Below, piece after piece: positions 1 to 12,575 of a stretch of 64,000 nt of DNA. Origin of the DNA: Isoetes taiwanensis. Taxonomy: Eukaryota > Streptophyta > Lycopodiopsida > Isoetales > Isoetaceae. The notes under the pieces are model-generated. The model saw only the letters and a program-made list of their open reading frames with translations, had not been told where the DNA came from and ran no database searches. Where the stretch lies: assembly GCA_021234155.1 (NCBI GenBank), contig JAJEKV010000039.1, positions 4,632,745 through 4,696,744 of the forward strand, read 5' to 3'. A program made the translations under genes and the position numbers. Position 1 is the first letter of the stretch. The number at the start of each line of letters is the position of its first letter.

Positions 1-917
1 CAAATATACACCCAGGCCATTAGCCATAGAAACCAAGAAATCAGACACCATCAAATCAGGAGGAAGATCCTGAATCTGGAACCAACACGGGATTTTAACC
101 GCTGTCAAATAACTGGTGGACATTGCCAGAGTATAATACTGATACAACACATATGATTCACCCAAAGTATCCACCCCCCGACTAACCAATTGCCACAAAG
201 AAGACTCAGCCTCAAACATGATTATGAAGAAATTATTTGGTAGGAATTTCAGAGATTGATACCTGGGAAAACCAATCCGCCTCAAATGTCCGGCAAGCCA
301 AGAGATAAACCTCCTCGTGTCCAATATGTAACCCGTGAAGTAGCCCAATACCGCAAATGAAACTAGATTCTCAATGGTCTGAATATGCCTGGTATGATCA
401 ATATCTATCGATGGAGTCCCTGGAAGAGCTGCCTGCAGGTCAACAAAGTGATGATCCTCCACAAATTTCAGAGCCTCTTGAACACAGACAATCCTACACT
501 CCGGAGCCTTGCGCTTGATCCAATCTGAAAACCCCGGCCGAGTGATGCGAGCAACAGTGTCATTGCTCCGCCAGGCCGGGCGCACAGGAGTTGGGGCTGC
601 CGCCCTGGCACCTTGAGAGGTATCCAGGGGCACCCCAGGGGCACATCAGCTGCAGGCACCCTAGAAGAGGGCGCATCACCAGCAAGTGATCCCTTCCCAA
701 GCACAGGGGAAGAGGGCATCACAGATCCAGTTTCCAAAGGGGGCATGCTTGATGAAATCAAGACCGGAGCCTCCAAAACACAATCTACTGGGGTCTCAGA
801 ATTATATTGAGAGGAAGAGCAATCCATATACCTCTCAATCGAAGGGGATTCCAAGAGCTCCCTCATCTCTGCCACCAATTGCACGCCACTTCCTACAGCC
901 CGCGCCTCTTCATGCAT
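1..917 (-). pseudogene. LINE-type ORF1 relic with DUF4283 domain (runs off left edge)
   Basis: Read on the minus strand, the interval from about 570 down to base 1 is open without a stop. It encodes a DUF4283-like region: a stretch with ILDTRRFISWLAGHLRRIGF, then FFIIMFEAESSLWQLV, then the hallmark KIPCWFQIQDLPPDLM. This resembles the W-V-x-L-P-G-L-P segment found in ORF1 of plant L1-type LINEs and related gag-like proteins. An acidic, Ser/Pro-rich N-terminal part starting at 917 (MHEEARAVGSG) lies in another frame, so there is probably a one-base indel near 620-640. No zinc knuckle is visible because the window cuts the gene. The function would be nucleic-acid binding by a retrotransposon nucleoprotein. 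Identification of DUF4283 is by pattern only. Confidence 0.6.
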
Positions 918-2073
918 GCTGAGACCCGCGCCCTTCCCCCCCTTGGCTTCAGCCCCAAGCCATGAGGCTCAAACGATCCCCCATCAGCCTGTCTGGCAGG
1001 AGCCATGACATCCGAACCAGTCTGGAAATCAGTTGTTTGAGGCAATAAGCCACATGCAAAACAGCCGATGCTATACACCTCCGGAAAGAGCTCGGAGCAA
1101 GCTTTCCAATGAGCCCAAGCAAGTCGAAAACTGACACCAGATAAGAGAGACATCGCCTATCAAAGTTTTGCCGCCAGAACACGAGCTCCAGGCGCCAGCA
1201 CCTATCTAATTAAGACCAATGTTGCTGACCTTCAATTGTCAAATTTTATGTTGCATGGTGGATTCGAACCCAAGTCTAGCTCCCCAAACCCCCCAATTCC
1301 AACCATTAAACCAAGCATTTCTTCTTCATTTGAAACATTATGTTATCCATTATTGGAACCATTTTTGGACATGGCTACATGGAGCAGAAAGTGCATAAGT
1401 AAACCTCATTTAGTAACAGGTCTATATAATAGGTGTGCTCGTTTTTTTAATAATAAACCTCATTTAGTAACAGGTCTATTATAATAGGTGTGCTCCATTG
1501 AGGGTCTCGAATATTATCAAAGAATTGCAAGATGTTGGCTGCTCACTACTCCCTTCACATGGGAATCTTAAGAAATTGGTTTATCAGGTCCGTAATCTGC
1601 CAAACAATCACATAATATATGTCCTCTCAATATCAAATCTATCTTATTTGCTTTTTTCTTTTTATCTTAGGGTGTGCTACTCTTTAATACAGTTCTCACT
1701 ACAACTTTTCATTTTTGTACATGGACAAATTTAAGTATCCCATTAACATATCGTATGTGTTTATACCATGATCAGTTGCCGGACATCATTCTAATTTCCA
1801 TACTAAGAGGGAATGGGAATCTTTTATAGATGCAGCCATCGTGCTATTTTTGAAATACTATCTGGAGTGGTTTCTTGCAGGGGAAAACTGCGCACAGGGA
1901 AAAAATAAGATGCTAATTTCCATTGTGCATCATTAGAATTAGAAATGTACAACTTATGTTTCTCTTCAACTAAGTAACTAACTTGGCCAGAACTAGATTA
2001 TTTGATATAAGACTTGCTTCTGTCATGTAAGCACTTAAAAGAGCCAAAGGCTATGTCCTGCCAGAATGATAAG
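918..2073. other. Intergenic stretch without a recognisable gene
   Basis: Short reading frames on both strands show no family resemblance and no conserved splicing pattern. At 1252-1275 the minus strand contains GGGTTCGAATCC, a Pol III B-box-like sequence, but no matching A-box was seen, so it is not called as a tRNA or SINE. A local tandem duplication is listed separately. Confidence 0.5.
1400..1495. repeat. Tandem duplication, about 41-bp unit
   Basis: Bases 1400-1440 and 1454-1495 are near-identical copies (both contain AAACCTCATTTAGTAACAGG), separated by a T-rich 13-bp spacer. One copy has an extra T in the TCTAT segment. Confidence 0.85.
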
Positions 2074-3783
2074 TGTTACGGACCAAAATTTTAGTACCGA
2101 AAATTTCGATTTGTATTCACATCAAACCATCAGAGTACACAGAACAAGTACTGCCTCCCACGAGGCTATATACATGAACACCACGTATACAGATAACAAG
2201 ACGACAACACAAGATAACTAAATGCACACGTACGCTCCGCCAGCTATCAAACAGCCTGCACAAGCTTACACGTGTTAGCAACATGCATAACAGTTATCCA
2301 ATCGTGTCAACACGAAGCAACGACTGACGGACTGCAAGAACACACATATGGAATCCACCACACGCACCATAGCATCTGCCAAGCAGACACACCCCGCCAT
2401 ATCTAGACAGTATGTCGTCTAGAACCCCCGCGCTGGTGGATCCAAAGTAAGGGAGAAACTGCAAGCAACATAAGACCCTAGGCTGTTAGACTGTTGGTTC
2501 CACCCATCACTGTCCCATACCAGTGATGAGGTTCACCTCACCAACACCAATGGATCTTACCCGATAAGCCACGCTTATCAATGCCATTGCTATGCGTAAA
2601 ACTCCCACCGATAGGTACCCCAGGCACCTATCCTCGTATCACAAGGATACATTCACGGAGGCCTTGCTTTCACTAGACTGTTGGTGTACATATCATGTCG
2701 TCCATACCGACACCATATCACACCGCACTAGCATTTACAAGCCCCCGTTTAAATGAGTATTGCACTATGGCAATACCCTCTAGAAGGCAATTAACAAAGA
2801 AGGAGCTTGACGGCTTTGGCTTAATTCTAGCAACAAGTAGCAGCAGCATTAATTGCTAGATGGCTATGCCAAAACCAGAGAAGCCTCAAGCCTTTCTCAA
2901 AATTAAGTTGCAGGTTTACCAAGTGAGGGAAGGGATTAAACAATCCAAGATATGAAGACGGCCCTCAGCCATGTCAATCTCATTGCTCTGGTTACAGAGG
3001 GAAGCTTTCTAATCACCGGCAGTCTTTTCCTTACCATATTACTTACAGTAGATTGCGCCCAAAAGGCAACTACCAGAATACAGTTGTTTAAGCTTACCAG
3101 CACCAGCTTCTTTGCAGCGACCTCAGTCCCGCAGTCCCTCAAATCCCTTACTCGGTTCTGCCGATTGGCTTGCCGCATCTCCTCCCTTTTCTCCCAGGAG
3201 TAACTACCACTTCCGTAGTCTTTCCGGATTCTCCTTCTGTTGCCTTCCGGCCTGCCCTTTGTAACAGGCCGCCGACTGCTAAACCAGCACATGCCAACGT
3301 GGCAAACCACGTGGCGACCCAACTGCAATCATGTGGGTCTGCCGGATAGCAGCCCGGCCTGCCGCCAAGGCCGTTCAGGTGGCCGTCACAACAGCAGGGT
3401 GGCATCCCCCGATTAAGGGGTGCTCACCATTTTAAAGTCAATGGTTTATAAAACCATTAATACACCTTTTAGACAAGGGCCCTTTACCATTGTAACAAAT
3501 GGCCATAGAATATTATATTCTTAAGGGTTATTTAATCCTTACATGGCCCAATGGCATTTTAGCCATTCTAACGCCCATTGTTACAAGGCCCGTGCAACAA
3601 GCAATGTTGTAACACGCTTATATTCGCACGGATCCCATTACACCCTAGCCTAATATCTTAAGGTGCACCACAACAACCTAAGCTAGATCAGGGCAAGCGA
3701 CCATTATAAACATCCATTATGCCTAATATTAATATGCATGCACAATTCCGAGCAATGGTCTGTAAAATTATTTAGGCATAACA
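2074..3783 (-). repeat. 3' LTR of the chromovirus (1710 bp)
   Basis: It starts at TGTTACGGACC and ends at GGCATAACA on the plus strand, giving TG...CA ends in element sense. It is complete and matches the split LTR at 8450-23183 along its whole length, including blocks that are now 11.5 kb and 13 kb apart in the other copy. Confidence 0.93.
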
Positions 3784-3798
3784 TTACTCCCCCCCTGG
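3784..3798 (-). promoter_or_regulatory. Polypurine tract of the chromovirus
   Basis: In element sense a G-rich run (CCCAGGGGGGGAGTAA) directly abuts the 3' LTR. This is the expected position of the plus-strand primer for reverse transcription. Confidence 0.8.
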
Positions 3799-3809
3799 GA
3801 TTCTTGTCC

Positions 3810-6800
3810 TCAAGAATTGGCTCCAGACCATTGAGCCATAACATCCGGATATTGAGTCATGAAACGACGACTCTCCCACGTCGCCTCTGAGACAGGTCTA
3901 TGCTTCCATTTCACCAGAAATTCCATCTGGTCTCTTTGGCGGATCCGCACTATCCGGGAATTCAATATTCTTTCAGGGGTAGGGATTCTATCCAACTCCA
4001 CCATGTGTTCCTGAGAAGGCACAACATTCGCAGCTTTCCCCAGAGCTGGTCGCAACTGGCTCACATGGAAAACTGGATGAATGTCCACATTCGGTGGGAG
4101 TCGCAACTTGAAGGCAACATCACTATATTTCTTCAAAATCTTATAAGGACCACTGTATCTTGGGGAGAGCTTTGGTTTCTTTCCTGCAAGCAATGGCAAT
4201 ATTGCTTTTCTTTTCAGATTTGCAGGAAAGACCACACGAAGGTACATCATCTGACCCTCATGCAGCTCGATCGGGGCTCTTGACAAATTGGCACGTGCCC
4301 TTGCCCGATCCTGGGCCTGTCTCATATGCAATTGACATAACCCAAATGTCACATCCATGCCTTCAAGCATACTTATAGCAGCATCAGTTTTCAGCCCATC
4401 AAAACCAAGCGATACAGGTCCTCTGGGATTTCTCCCAAACATAGCCACAAACGGGCTCGTCTTGATGCTCTGTTGGAACCCATTATTGTAAGCAAACTCC
4501 ACAATTGGCAAATAGTCCTCCCATCTGGATTGCTGAGTGGCCACATAAGATCTCAGCATATCCTCCAGAATCTGATTCACTCTTTCAGTTTGCCCATCCG
4601 TTTCCGGATGATCTCCACTAGAGAACTGAAGAGTGCATTTCAATGCAGAGAACAATTCGCGCCAGAAATTCCCAGTGAATTTCACATCACGATCGCTTAC
4701 AATAGCTTTGGGTAATCCAAAAATAGGAAATACATGCTGCATGTAAGCCTTGGCTACCGCCAAGCCATCAGCATTCTTTGTCAGAGGTATAAAGCGTGCA
4801 TACTTCGTCAACCTATCCACAATGACAAGTATCTGAGTATAGTGATGCACAGTACGAGGCAACTTCACAATGAAATCCATAGAGATTTCACTCCATCTCT
4901 CCTCTGGCACAAGCAGAGGTTGCAAAAGCCCTGGAGTCTTGCCTCAACCCGCTTTAACCTGCTGACAAGTCTCACAGACTTTCACATATTCTTGCACATC
5001 CTCTTTCAAGCTAGGCCAGTAAAACATTCTCTTGAGCGATTCATAGGTTTTCCACTCACCTCCATGCCCAGCATAAGGTGCATCATGGAATTCGCTCAAT
5101 AATTGCTTTCTCAAAGTGTCCGCAGCAGGAACATAAATACGTCCCTTATGATACCAGAGTCCATTCTGGATATCCCAAGCATCAGGTAACTTGGATAGAT
5201 GCTGCATACTCAAAATATAGGCATCCAAGTCATATGTTTGCCTAATCTGTGACACCAAAGCAATTTCACATTGAACCATTACATTTACTTCCCGAACCCT
5301 AGAAAGAGCATCAGCAATAGGATTCTTTTTCCCGGGAAGATGTTCAACATGAAAATGAAATTGAGAAAGAAAGTCCAACCATCTTGCTTGCCTTGGACTT
5401 ACCTCGGCCTGGCTTTGCAGGAATTTCAACGGTTTATGATCCGTGTAGACCACAAACTCACATTTATTACGGAGATAATGTTTCCAGACTTTGAGCGCAT
5501 GAACCATTGCCAGTAACTCCTGCTCATAGGTGGAATAGTTCTTCTCAGCCGCATTGAGTTGGCGACTTTTGTATGCCACTACTCTACCATCCTGCATGAG
5601 AACAGCACCAATGGCATAACCACATGCATCAGTGTAAACCTCATAAGGTTTACTCATGTCTGGAATCAACAGAATAGGCGCCGAGTTCAGCAACCTCTTC
5701 AGCATATCCATTGCCTGCTGCTGCTTCACCGTCCATTGCCACTGGACTTTAGTTTTCAACAACATAGTCAAAGCAGCTGCAATTTTGGCAAACTTCCAGA
5801 CAAAACTGCGATAATAGCTGGCCAATCCCAAGAAACTACGCAACTCAAATACATTCTTTGGCACAGGCCAAGACTGAATTGCCTCCGTTTTCTTGGAATC
5901 CACAGCTATACCTTCAGCAGATACAATGTGGCCCAAATATTCCATCTGTGCTTTCAAAAATTCACACTTTGACATTTTTGCATACAACTTATGCTGTCTG
6001 AGCAGAGTTAGTACATAACACAAATGATTCAAATGCTCATCCAAGGTTTGCTATACACCAGGATATCATCTAGAAATACTTCAACAAAAGTATCCAGACA
6101 TCCTGCAAAAACCTCATTCATCATTCTGGAAAAAGTAGCAGGAGCATTCGTTAGTCCAAAAGGCATCACCAAAAATTCAAAATGACCAAAAGTGGTCCTG
6201 AAGGCAGTCTTATGCACATCCGACTCCTTCACTCTTATTTGGTGATAACCACTGCGCAAATCCAACTTAGAAAAATACTTAGCTCTTGTTAATCTATCCA
6301 TAATCTCGTCAATCCTAGGCAAAAGATACCTATTCTTGATCGTGATCTTATTCAAGGCACGATAATCAATGCACATCCGCATTGATCCGTCCTTTTTCTT
6401 GACTAGAATGACAGGAGCACCATAAGGGGATTTGCTAGGTCTCACAAACCCTTTGGCTAACAGCTCATGAACCTGCTTCTTTACCTCCTCTTGTTCCAAT
6501 ATGGACAATCTATAAGGGCTACGAAACACGGGTTTGGATCCAGGCTCTAAATCAATCTCATGTTCAATCTCTCTACTAGGTGGAAGGCCTTCAGGCAGTT
6601 CCTCAGGGAACACATCCTGAAATTCACACAACAAATCCTGCAACTCTTTTTGGCCTTTTGAATTCTCTATGACCTCACTGTCAGCACTCATATGACAGCA
6701 CTCAACAGCGGGATAAGATTCATCAATAAATAAGAGAAAACATTGATTGGAAGATTTACGTACCAGTTTCTTGACCTGAAGCGACGACACGATCTTGGAA

Positions 6801-8404
6801 GCTCCCATCAAAGGACTCCCTTGCAGATAGATCTCACGTTCATCATGCTTCAGCGTCACCTGGTGAGTGTTCCAATCTATTGCAGTAGGCTTAACCCGCT
6901 GCAACCATGTTATCCCCAGCACCACATCATACCGGCCAACATCCAAAAGGTCAAAATCAAGTTTTTCCTGGTATCCTTGAATACACAAGGGCACCCCAGT
7001 AGCTTTACGATCCTCCACCTGAGAATCATTCACAAAAGGCCCATCCACCTTGTACTTATTAGTTTTCACACAAGGTAGGTGCAGTTCTTCCACCAACTTA
7101 GAAGATATAAACATGTCAGAAGAGCCACAATCCAATAACACAACAACGTTTCGGCCCATGATTCTGCCCAAGAATCTAATAACCCGTCCAGCAAACATGT
7201 CCATGATGTCCTTGCTTGCAGGCTTGTCCAGCGCGCACAACTCTTCCATGGCAATGGCTGAAACCGTCTTAGATTCCAATACTTTTTCAGCCTTTTCAGT
7301 CACGTTTGCTTTCTTGTTATCAGCTTCCTTGTTCTGTGGCTGAGAGCATTCACGACTAATGTGCCCAGGCTCCCCACACCTATAGCAGAAAATCCCCTTC
7401 CTGGGACCACCGGACTTAGAGTCTGCCTTACGCTTCTTGGACTCTCCACCAGCAGACTTAGACTTAGGCTGCTCAGACTTTTCAGACTTTCTCTTCTTGA
7501 AAAACCTGTTTTTCTTCTTTGAGACCTTCAAGGACGTCCTCTTGAAGGACTCATCCTCTTCCCCAAGCTGACGAGCCAACATCATCGCCCTCTCAAAATC
7601 CTCGGGCTTCAACCCGATTATCTGCTTCTTGAGAGCAACACTGGATAGACCACCTAGGAAGAAATCAACCTGCCGAGCCTTGGACAAGTCTTCAACCCTG
7701 TGGATATAACCCCGTACATTATTGATATACGCACTGAGAGAACCTGTCTGCTTACAGTACCGCAGCTTCTCAAGCGCATCACGAGCATCATGCTGAGGTG
7801 CATACTCCCCAATAAAGTACTTCCTGAAATCAGACCAGGTATTCACCTCCTTTTTCATGGTAGGACCATTCCACCAACTATAAGCGTCCGATTTCAGCCG
7901 CATCTGCGCAATAAACAACCGCGCCTTATCACCTTTATTGGTAGCCTCAAAAAAGGTCTCGCGCTTGTCAATCCAAGCCATCGCCTCCTCAGCAGTGCCT
8001 TTCCCATCCCAATCTGGGATCTTAGTGTGCTCGAAACTGCGGATGTCCTCCTTGCTCAATCCGGAACTCTTCAGTGTCTGCTCCACAGCAGCACTAGTAC
8101 CAGGTACATCCGGGTCCACAACCACAACTGCCGGAGACTTCCCCTTCTCCGCAGACTTCCCTAGGCCATCCGTGCCAGGAAGGGTCTCCAATTCAGTTCT
8201 CATAGCAGTCTGAGTGTCTAATACAGCCTTGAGGCTCTGCTGCACTCCCAGCAAGTCCTCGCCCCACTTCGTCTGCATGGTCTCCAGGTTCTTCTGGGTT
8301 TCCTGTATGCGAGCAGCTAGCCCTCGTACATCAGGTTCCTCCTCCATAGGAGTCGCCTGCCCTGCTACAGTATGTGCGCCTGCACTAGTCTCGCCGTGCT
8401 CCAT
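3810..8404 (-). pseudogene. Chromovirus gag-pol polyprotein, one frameshift and one in-frame stop
   Basis: Translation starts at ATG 8404. Domains in order are a coiled-coil N-terminus and retrotransposon gag; a Lys-rich stretch with a CCHC knuckle ([14 protein letters not shown], about residues 337-350); an aspartic protease with LLDCGSSD where D-S/T-G is usual; and reverse transcriptase ([20 protein letters not shown], then FLDDILVYS). A one-base loss near 6055 shifts the frame. The next frame (6044-4944) continues with the RT thumb, RNase H (YTDACGYAIGAVL) and the integrase zinc finger. A TGA at 4946-4944 follows, then 4925-3810 carries the integrase core (MDFIVKLP, VSDRDVKF, PETDGQTERVNQ, giving D, D, E), the GPY-type SGPYKILKK and a C-terminal chromodomain (EFLVKWKHRPVSEATWES). 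The two lesions make it inactive as read. The chromodomain presumably targeted integration to heterochromatin. Confidence 0.95.
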
Positions 8405-8435
8405 CTCAGCTACTCAAGGTCCAAGCCGCAACTTA

Positions 8436-8448
8436 GGCTCTGATACCA
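8436..8448 (-). promoter_or_regulatory. Primer-binding site, initiator tRNA-Met type
   Basis: In element sense the sequence TGGTATCAGAGCC follows the 5' LTR after one base. TGGTATCAGAGC is the standard plant PBS complementary to the 3' end of initiator tRNA-Met. Confidence 0.92.
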
Positions 8449-8449
8449 C

Positions 8450-9905
8450 TGTTACGGACCAAAATTTTAGTACCAAAAATTTCGATTTGTATTTACATCA
8501 AACCATCAGAGTACACAGAACAAGTACTGCCTCCCACGAGGCTATATACATGAACACCATGTATACAGATAACAAGACGACAACACAAGATAACTAAATG
8601 CACACGTATGCTCCGCCAGCTATCAAACAGCCTGCACAAGCTTACACGTGTTAGCAACATGCATAACAGTTATCCAATCGTGTCAACACGAAGCAACGAC
8701 TGACGGACTGCAAGAACACACATATGGAATCCACCACACGCACCATAGCATCTGCCAAACAGACACACCCCGCCATATCTAGACAGTACGTCGTCTAGAA
8801 CCCCCGCGCTGGTGGATCCAAATAAGGGAGAAACTGCAAGCAACATAAGACCCTAGGCTGTTAGACTGTTGGTTCCACCCATCACCGTCCCATACCAGTG
8901 ATGAGGTTCACCTCACCAACACCGATGGATCTTACACGATAAGCCACACTTATCTATGCCATTGCTATGCGTAAAACTCCCACCGATAGGTACCCCAGGC
9001 ACCTATCCTCGTATCACAAGGATACATTCACGGAGGCCTTGCTTTCACTAGACTGTTGGTGTACATATCATGTCGTCCCATACCGACACCATATCACACC
9101 GCACTAGCACTTACAAGCCCCCGTTTAAATGAGTATTGCACTATGGCAATACCCTCTAGAAGGCAATTAACAAAGAAGGAGCTTGACGGCTTTGGCTTAA
9201 TTCTAGCAACAAGTAGCAGCAGCTATTAATTGCTAGATGGCTATGCCAAAACCAGAGAAGCCTCAAGCCTTTCTCAAAATTAAGTTGCAGGTTTACCAAG
9301 TGAGGGAAGGGATTAAACAATCCAAGATATGAACACAGCCCTCAGCCATGTCAATCTCATTGCTCTGGTTACAAAGGGAAGCTTTCTAATCACCTGGATC
9401 TTTTTCCTTACCAGATTATTACTTTACGGTAGATTGCGCCAAAAGGCAACTACCGTAATCTGATTGTTTAAGCTTACGGCCACCCGGCTTCTTTTGCGGC
9501 GACCTCGGTCCATGATCCCTCAAATCCCTTACTCGGTTCTGCCGATTGGCTTGCCGCATCTCTTCCCTTTTCTCCCAGGAGTAACTACCACTTCCGTAGT
9601 CTTTCCGGATTCTCCTTCTGTTGCCTTCCGGCCTGCCCTTTGTAACAGGGACCCTGCTAAACCAGCACATGCCAACGTGGCAAAGCCACGTGGCGACCCA
9701 ACTGCAATCATGTGGGTCTGCCGGATAGCAGCCCGGCCTGCCGCCAAGGCCGTTCAGGTGGCCGTCACAACAGCAGGGTGCCATCCCCCGATTAAGGGGT
9801 GCTCACCATTTTAAAGTCAATGGTTTATAAAACCATTAATACACCTTTTAGACAAGGGCCCTTTACCATTGTAACAAATGGCCATAGAATATTATCTTAT
9901 CTTAA
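8450..9905 (-). repeat. 5' LTR of the chromovirus, piece 1 of 3
   Basis: It matches 2074-3525 of the 3' LTR with scattered substitutions and small indels, then breaks off just after GGCCATAGAATATTAT, where the CACTA-like insertion begins. The coding capacity seen in both LTR copies (open frames around 2936-3400 and 9419-9814) is shared and is not called as a gene. Confidence 0.9.
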
Positions 9906-9945
9906 CATATACAAGGAGTTTGTCGCGGCGGCCAAGGCCGCCGCG
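9906..9945 (+). repeat. Left terminal inverted repeat with GC palindrome
   Basis: TATACAAGGAGTTTGT is followed by CGCGGCGGCC, AA, GGCCGCCGCG at 9924-9945. It is the inverse of 21401-21436 and is also matched by 50095-50132. Confidence 0.8.
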
Positions 9946-10140
9946 CACATTTTCTTTTTTTTGAGTTGTTTTATTGAGAAGCCATCCAATGTTTAAGCTT
10001 TTTGGGGCCTCCACATCTTTTACAAAGCTTCTTTTCATAAGAATGGACATGGAACATATGTTGTATGAGAGTTCTTCTGAACACCCTACTATTCATTAGC
10101 CAATAAAGGCGGAGCTAGCTATGGCCTGTGACACCTTCAC

Positions 10141-10182
10141 TTGGTACGAATCCATTGTGTGTTGGTACGAATCCATTGTGTG
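10141..10182. repeat. 21-bp tandem duplication
   Basis: Two adjacent perfect copies of a 21-bp unit beginning TTGGTACGAATCC. Confidence 0.9.
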
Positions 10183-10565
10183 CATCAAATCCTATGTGGG
10201 TTGGAAGAAACGAGGAAAATAAAAAGCCATAGAGATATAAGATAAATACAATAACATGCCTTACAACTTTCAATTTCTACAACTTTTAATAACATGGGAA
10301 CGGCCACAACATATGCAAGTTGAGTAAAATGTGGATTATGATGCTGTACAAAAACTTAGATCTAAAACTTAAGCTCAATACCAAGTGGGATGGTAAGTTG
10401 TAATGTTGAATGCTTAAACAATTGCACTGCCTAGGGGTATGCTATGGGACAATTAATCATAATGGCATGTTATCAAATGCAATTCATTATACGAATTTAG
10501 TGGGCACCCCAAAAGCAATGATGGGAACACATCATGAGTTGTTGCATCTTTTGAGTAACTATCAT

Positions 10566-10568
<3 letters not shown>

Positions 10569-10596
<28 letters not shown>

Positions 10597-10632
10597 CGTC
10601 GTCGTCTCACTCTGACTGTTGTTGTTGTTGTC
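10569..10632. repeat. (TTG)n/(TCG)n microsatellite
   Basis: A run of TTG triplets changes to TCG triplets and back to TTG after the short interruption TCTCACTCTGAC. The open frame here is low complexity (Leu/Ser) and is not called as a gene. Confidence 0.85.
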
Positions 10633-11094
10633 TCATTCTGACTAGTTCCATCATGAGCGCTTGCTTATCCCGTTTTAATCCTCCAACTTCTTCCCCATAG
10701 GATGTGTCGATCGACTTGCTCGATTCACCAATAGAAGATTAAGCATAATGATGTTGACTCCAACATTTTCTACTTTGAATATTGTCTAGAAAATGCCTCT
10801 TCCCTCTTCCCTTGTTCAAAGGGCTCTTTACAAATAACAACCTCAATTCACAATATCACAATATTATTTATTTTGTGGCTTATTCTTTGAAAGTTACGAT
10901 GGTATCATATGACAGTCACCGCCGCCCAGTGGTTTTTTGACTGATTAAGGAGTTCTCTCAAATGCCTTGAAAAATTGCAATAAATTTTAGGGAGTTAAAG
11001 ACTCTCGTAACTAGATGCCCAAAAGAATAAAATACATGTCATATCTAGGGAGTTTGCTCAAATGTCTTGAAAAATAGCAATAAATTTTGGGAAG

Positions 11095-11290
11095 TTATCT
11101 TAAATTAAGTACTTGAGGATTTTGGAGAAGCTAGATCTGGCAGGTCGTCTCTTCCACCTCAAATTACGTACTTAAAAACTTGGAAAAGCTACATCTGGTA
11201 GGCTGCATGAGCTTGGTTATTCTTCCCCATAGATAGGTAATCTTACAGAATTAGTGGCTTAACTTCCGCATCATAGGCATGAAATTGTTA
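11095..11290 (+). pseudogene. Leucine-rich-repeat relic, NLR-type
   Basis: Two successive degenerate repeats can be read in different frames: YLRILEKLDLAG and LKNLEKLHLVGCMSLVILP, followed by a stop-broken segment where NLR proteins usually have an IGNLTEL-type repeat. The pattern L-xx-L-EKL-x-L-xGC-x-SL-xx-LP is characteristic of LRRs of plant disease-resistance (NB-LRR) proteins. No NB-ARC motif is present. It is a short decayed fragment inside the CACTA-like insertion, possibly another captured piece. Confidence 0.45.
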
Positions 11291-11671
11291 TTTGAGATAA
11301 GTGGAGGCCATATTCACAGATCTGCTGGCCCTGCAAGTTTTGATTTTTTGACAAATGAGTGAGCTCAATCTATCTAAATATCATCAAATCCTAAGAGAGA
11401 ACAAAATTGTAAGAAATTAGACTTACCAAAAAGCCATTTTTATGCTGCATAGAAGAAGTACAGAAACAAATAGATAGTCAACAAACACAAGCTTCTCAAA
11501 TTTGGTCATTTGGCCAGGCTCCAAAGTACAACAGAAGTATTCGAAGTTAGGTGGCACAGATAATGGTTTACAAACCCAGAGCCAGCCCCGTCTTCAATAA
11601 ACAAAAAAAGCGATTCTGGAAATGGGCGTTGGATCCTTCAGCAGAAGATTAGACATTCACCTTTGGCATTT

Positions 11672-11813
11672 GCAGTGTAGGTGTTCTGCTCCGGTCAATT
11701 CTAACAGATAATCTAGTGTATATAAGCTGAACTTTGACATCTGCAGTGTAGGTGTTCTGCTCTGGTCAATTCTAACAGATAATCTAGTGTATATAAGCTG
11801 AACTTTGACATCC
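11672..11813. repeat. 71-bp tandem duplication
   Basis: Two adjacent copies, starting GCAGTGTAGGTGTTCTGCTC at 11672 and at 11743, are almost identical. Confidence 0.9.
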
Positions 11814-12042
11814 CTTCAAAGATGCTATACTCCAATCAAGAAAATGACCTTTGCAAGCTTCAAACAGCCAACACTTTCTGGAAAGGAATGTAGAAAGAAA
11901 ATAGTCTATAGAAAGAAACGTTAGAGGAGCTCCACATATTAATAGCAACTGCATGTCAAATTTTATTCGTAAGAAATTTTGCTTTTAAAATCCCAGAGTG
12001 TTATGCAGATTTCAAAGGCACATCTATTATGCTCCTGCATTT

Positions 12043-12243
12043 TGTTGAGGATGATCTTGCACCTCTTGGTGTGGATCGATGATGTGGCATGCCCTTTGGG
12101 CTGAATGGTCATCTCTCCAAGAGACACATCTCTATGATCAGACACACCTCTTCATAATCCATCCTATAAATGTACAAGCCAAGGCTGGGGCTATTCCAGT
12201 CACTCAGATCAATATATGCTTCCGCTATTCATATCTTTTGTCA
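12043..12243 (+). repeat. Left LTR of gag-only Copia element
   Basis: 201 bp from TGTTGAGGATG to ATCTTTTGTCA. CTATAAAT near 12162 is a possible TATA box. It is identical to 13571-13771. Confidence 0.93.
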
Positions 12244-12256
12244 TGGTATCAGAGCC
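12244..12256 (+). promoter_or_regulatory. Primer-binding site (initiator tRNA-Met) of the Copia element
   Basis: TGGTATCAGAGCC begins at the first base after the left LTR. Confidence 0.92.
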
Positions 12257-12575
12257 TCAGGCTTGAAATCTTGGGCATACAAGAAGGAGATTCGACAAAG
12301 GAAGAAATCAAATCAGAAGAAATGTAAAAGATTCGAAATCTTCTAAACCTGGGAGGGCGATCACCCTCTGATTGCACTGATTGCACCTGCACGAGAAATC
12401 AGAGTCGCGGCCAAAGAAACGCCGCAGTTCCCGTTTTCGTCCGCTGCTCCCCTTCTTTTGTGGTCGAAAACTTAATTAAACGTGGCATTTCTCATGCCAT
12501 TTATAGGTTTTGTTAACATTTTGATTTTTTACTAAAAGTATTGGTTTAATAAACCATTAAATATCATTGGAAACC

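Noticed and set aside
1236-1290. tRNA gene suggested by GGGTTCGAATCC on the minus strand
   Set aside because: No A-box at the right distance and no acceptor pairing.
2936-3405. Open frames inside both chromovirus LTRs (repeated at 9419-9814)
   Set aside because: They are non-coding LTR sequence on both strands; frames are not conserved between the two LTR copies.
9924-9945. The GC palindromes as Helitron 3' hairpins
   Set aside because: The same structure occurs at both ends of one insertion in inverted orientation, and no CTRR end follows. Terminal inverted repeats fit better.
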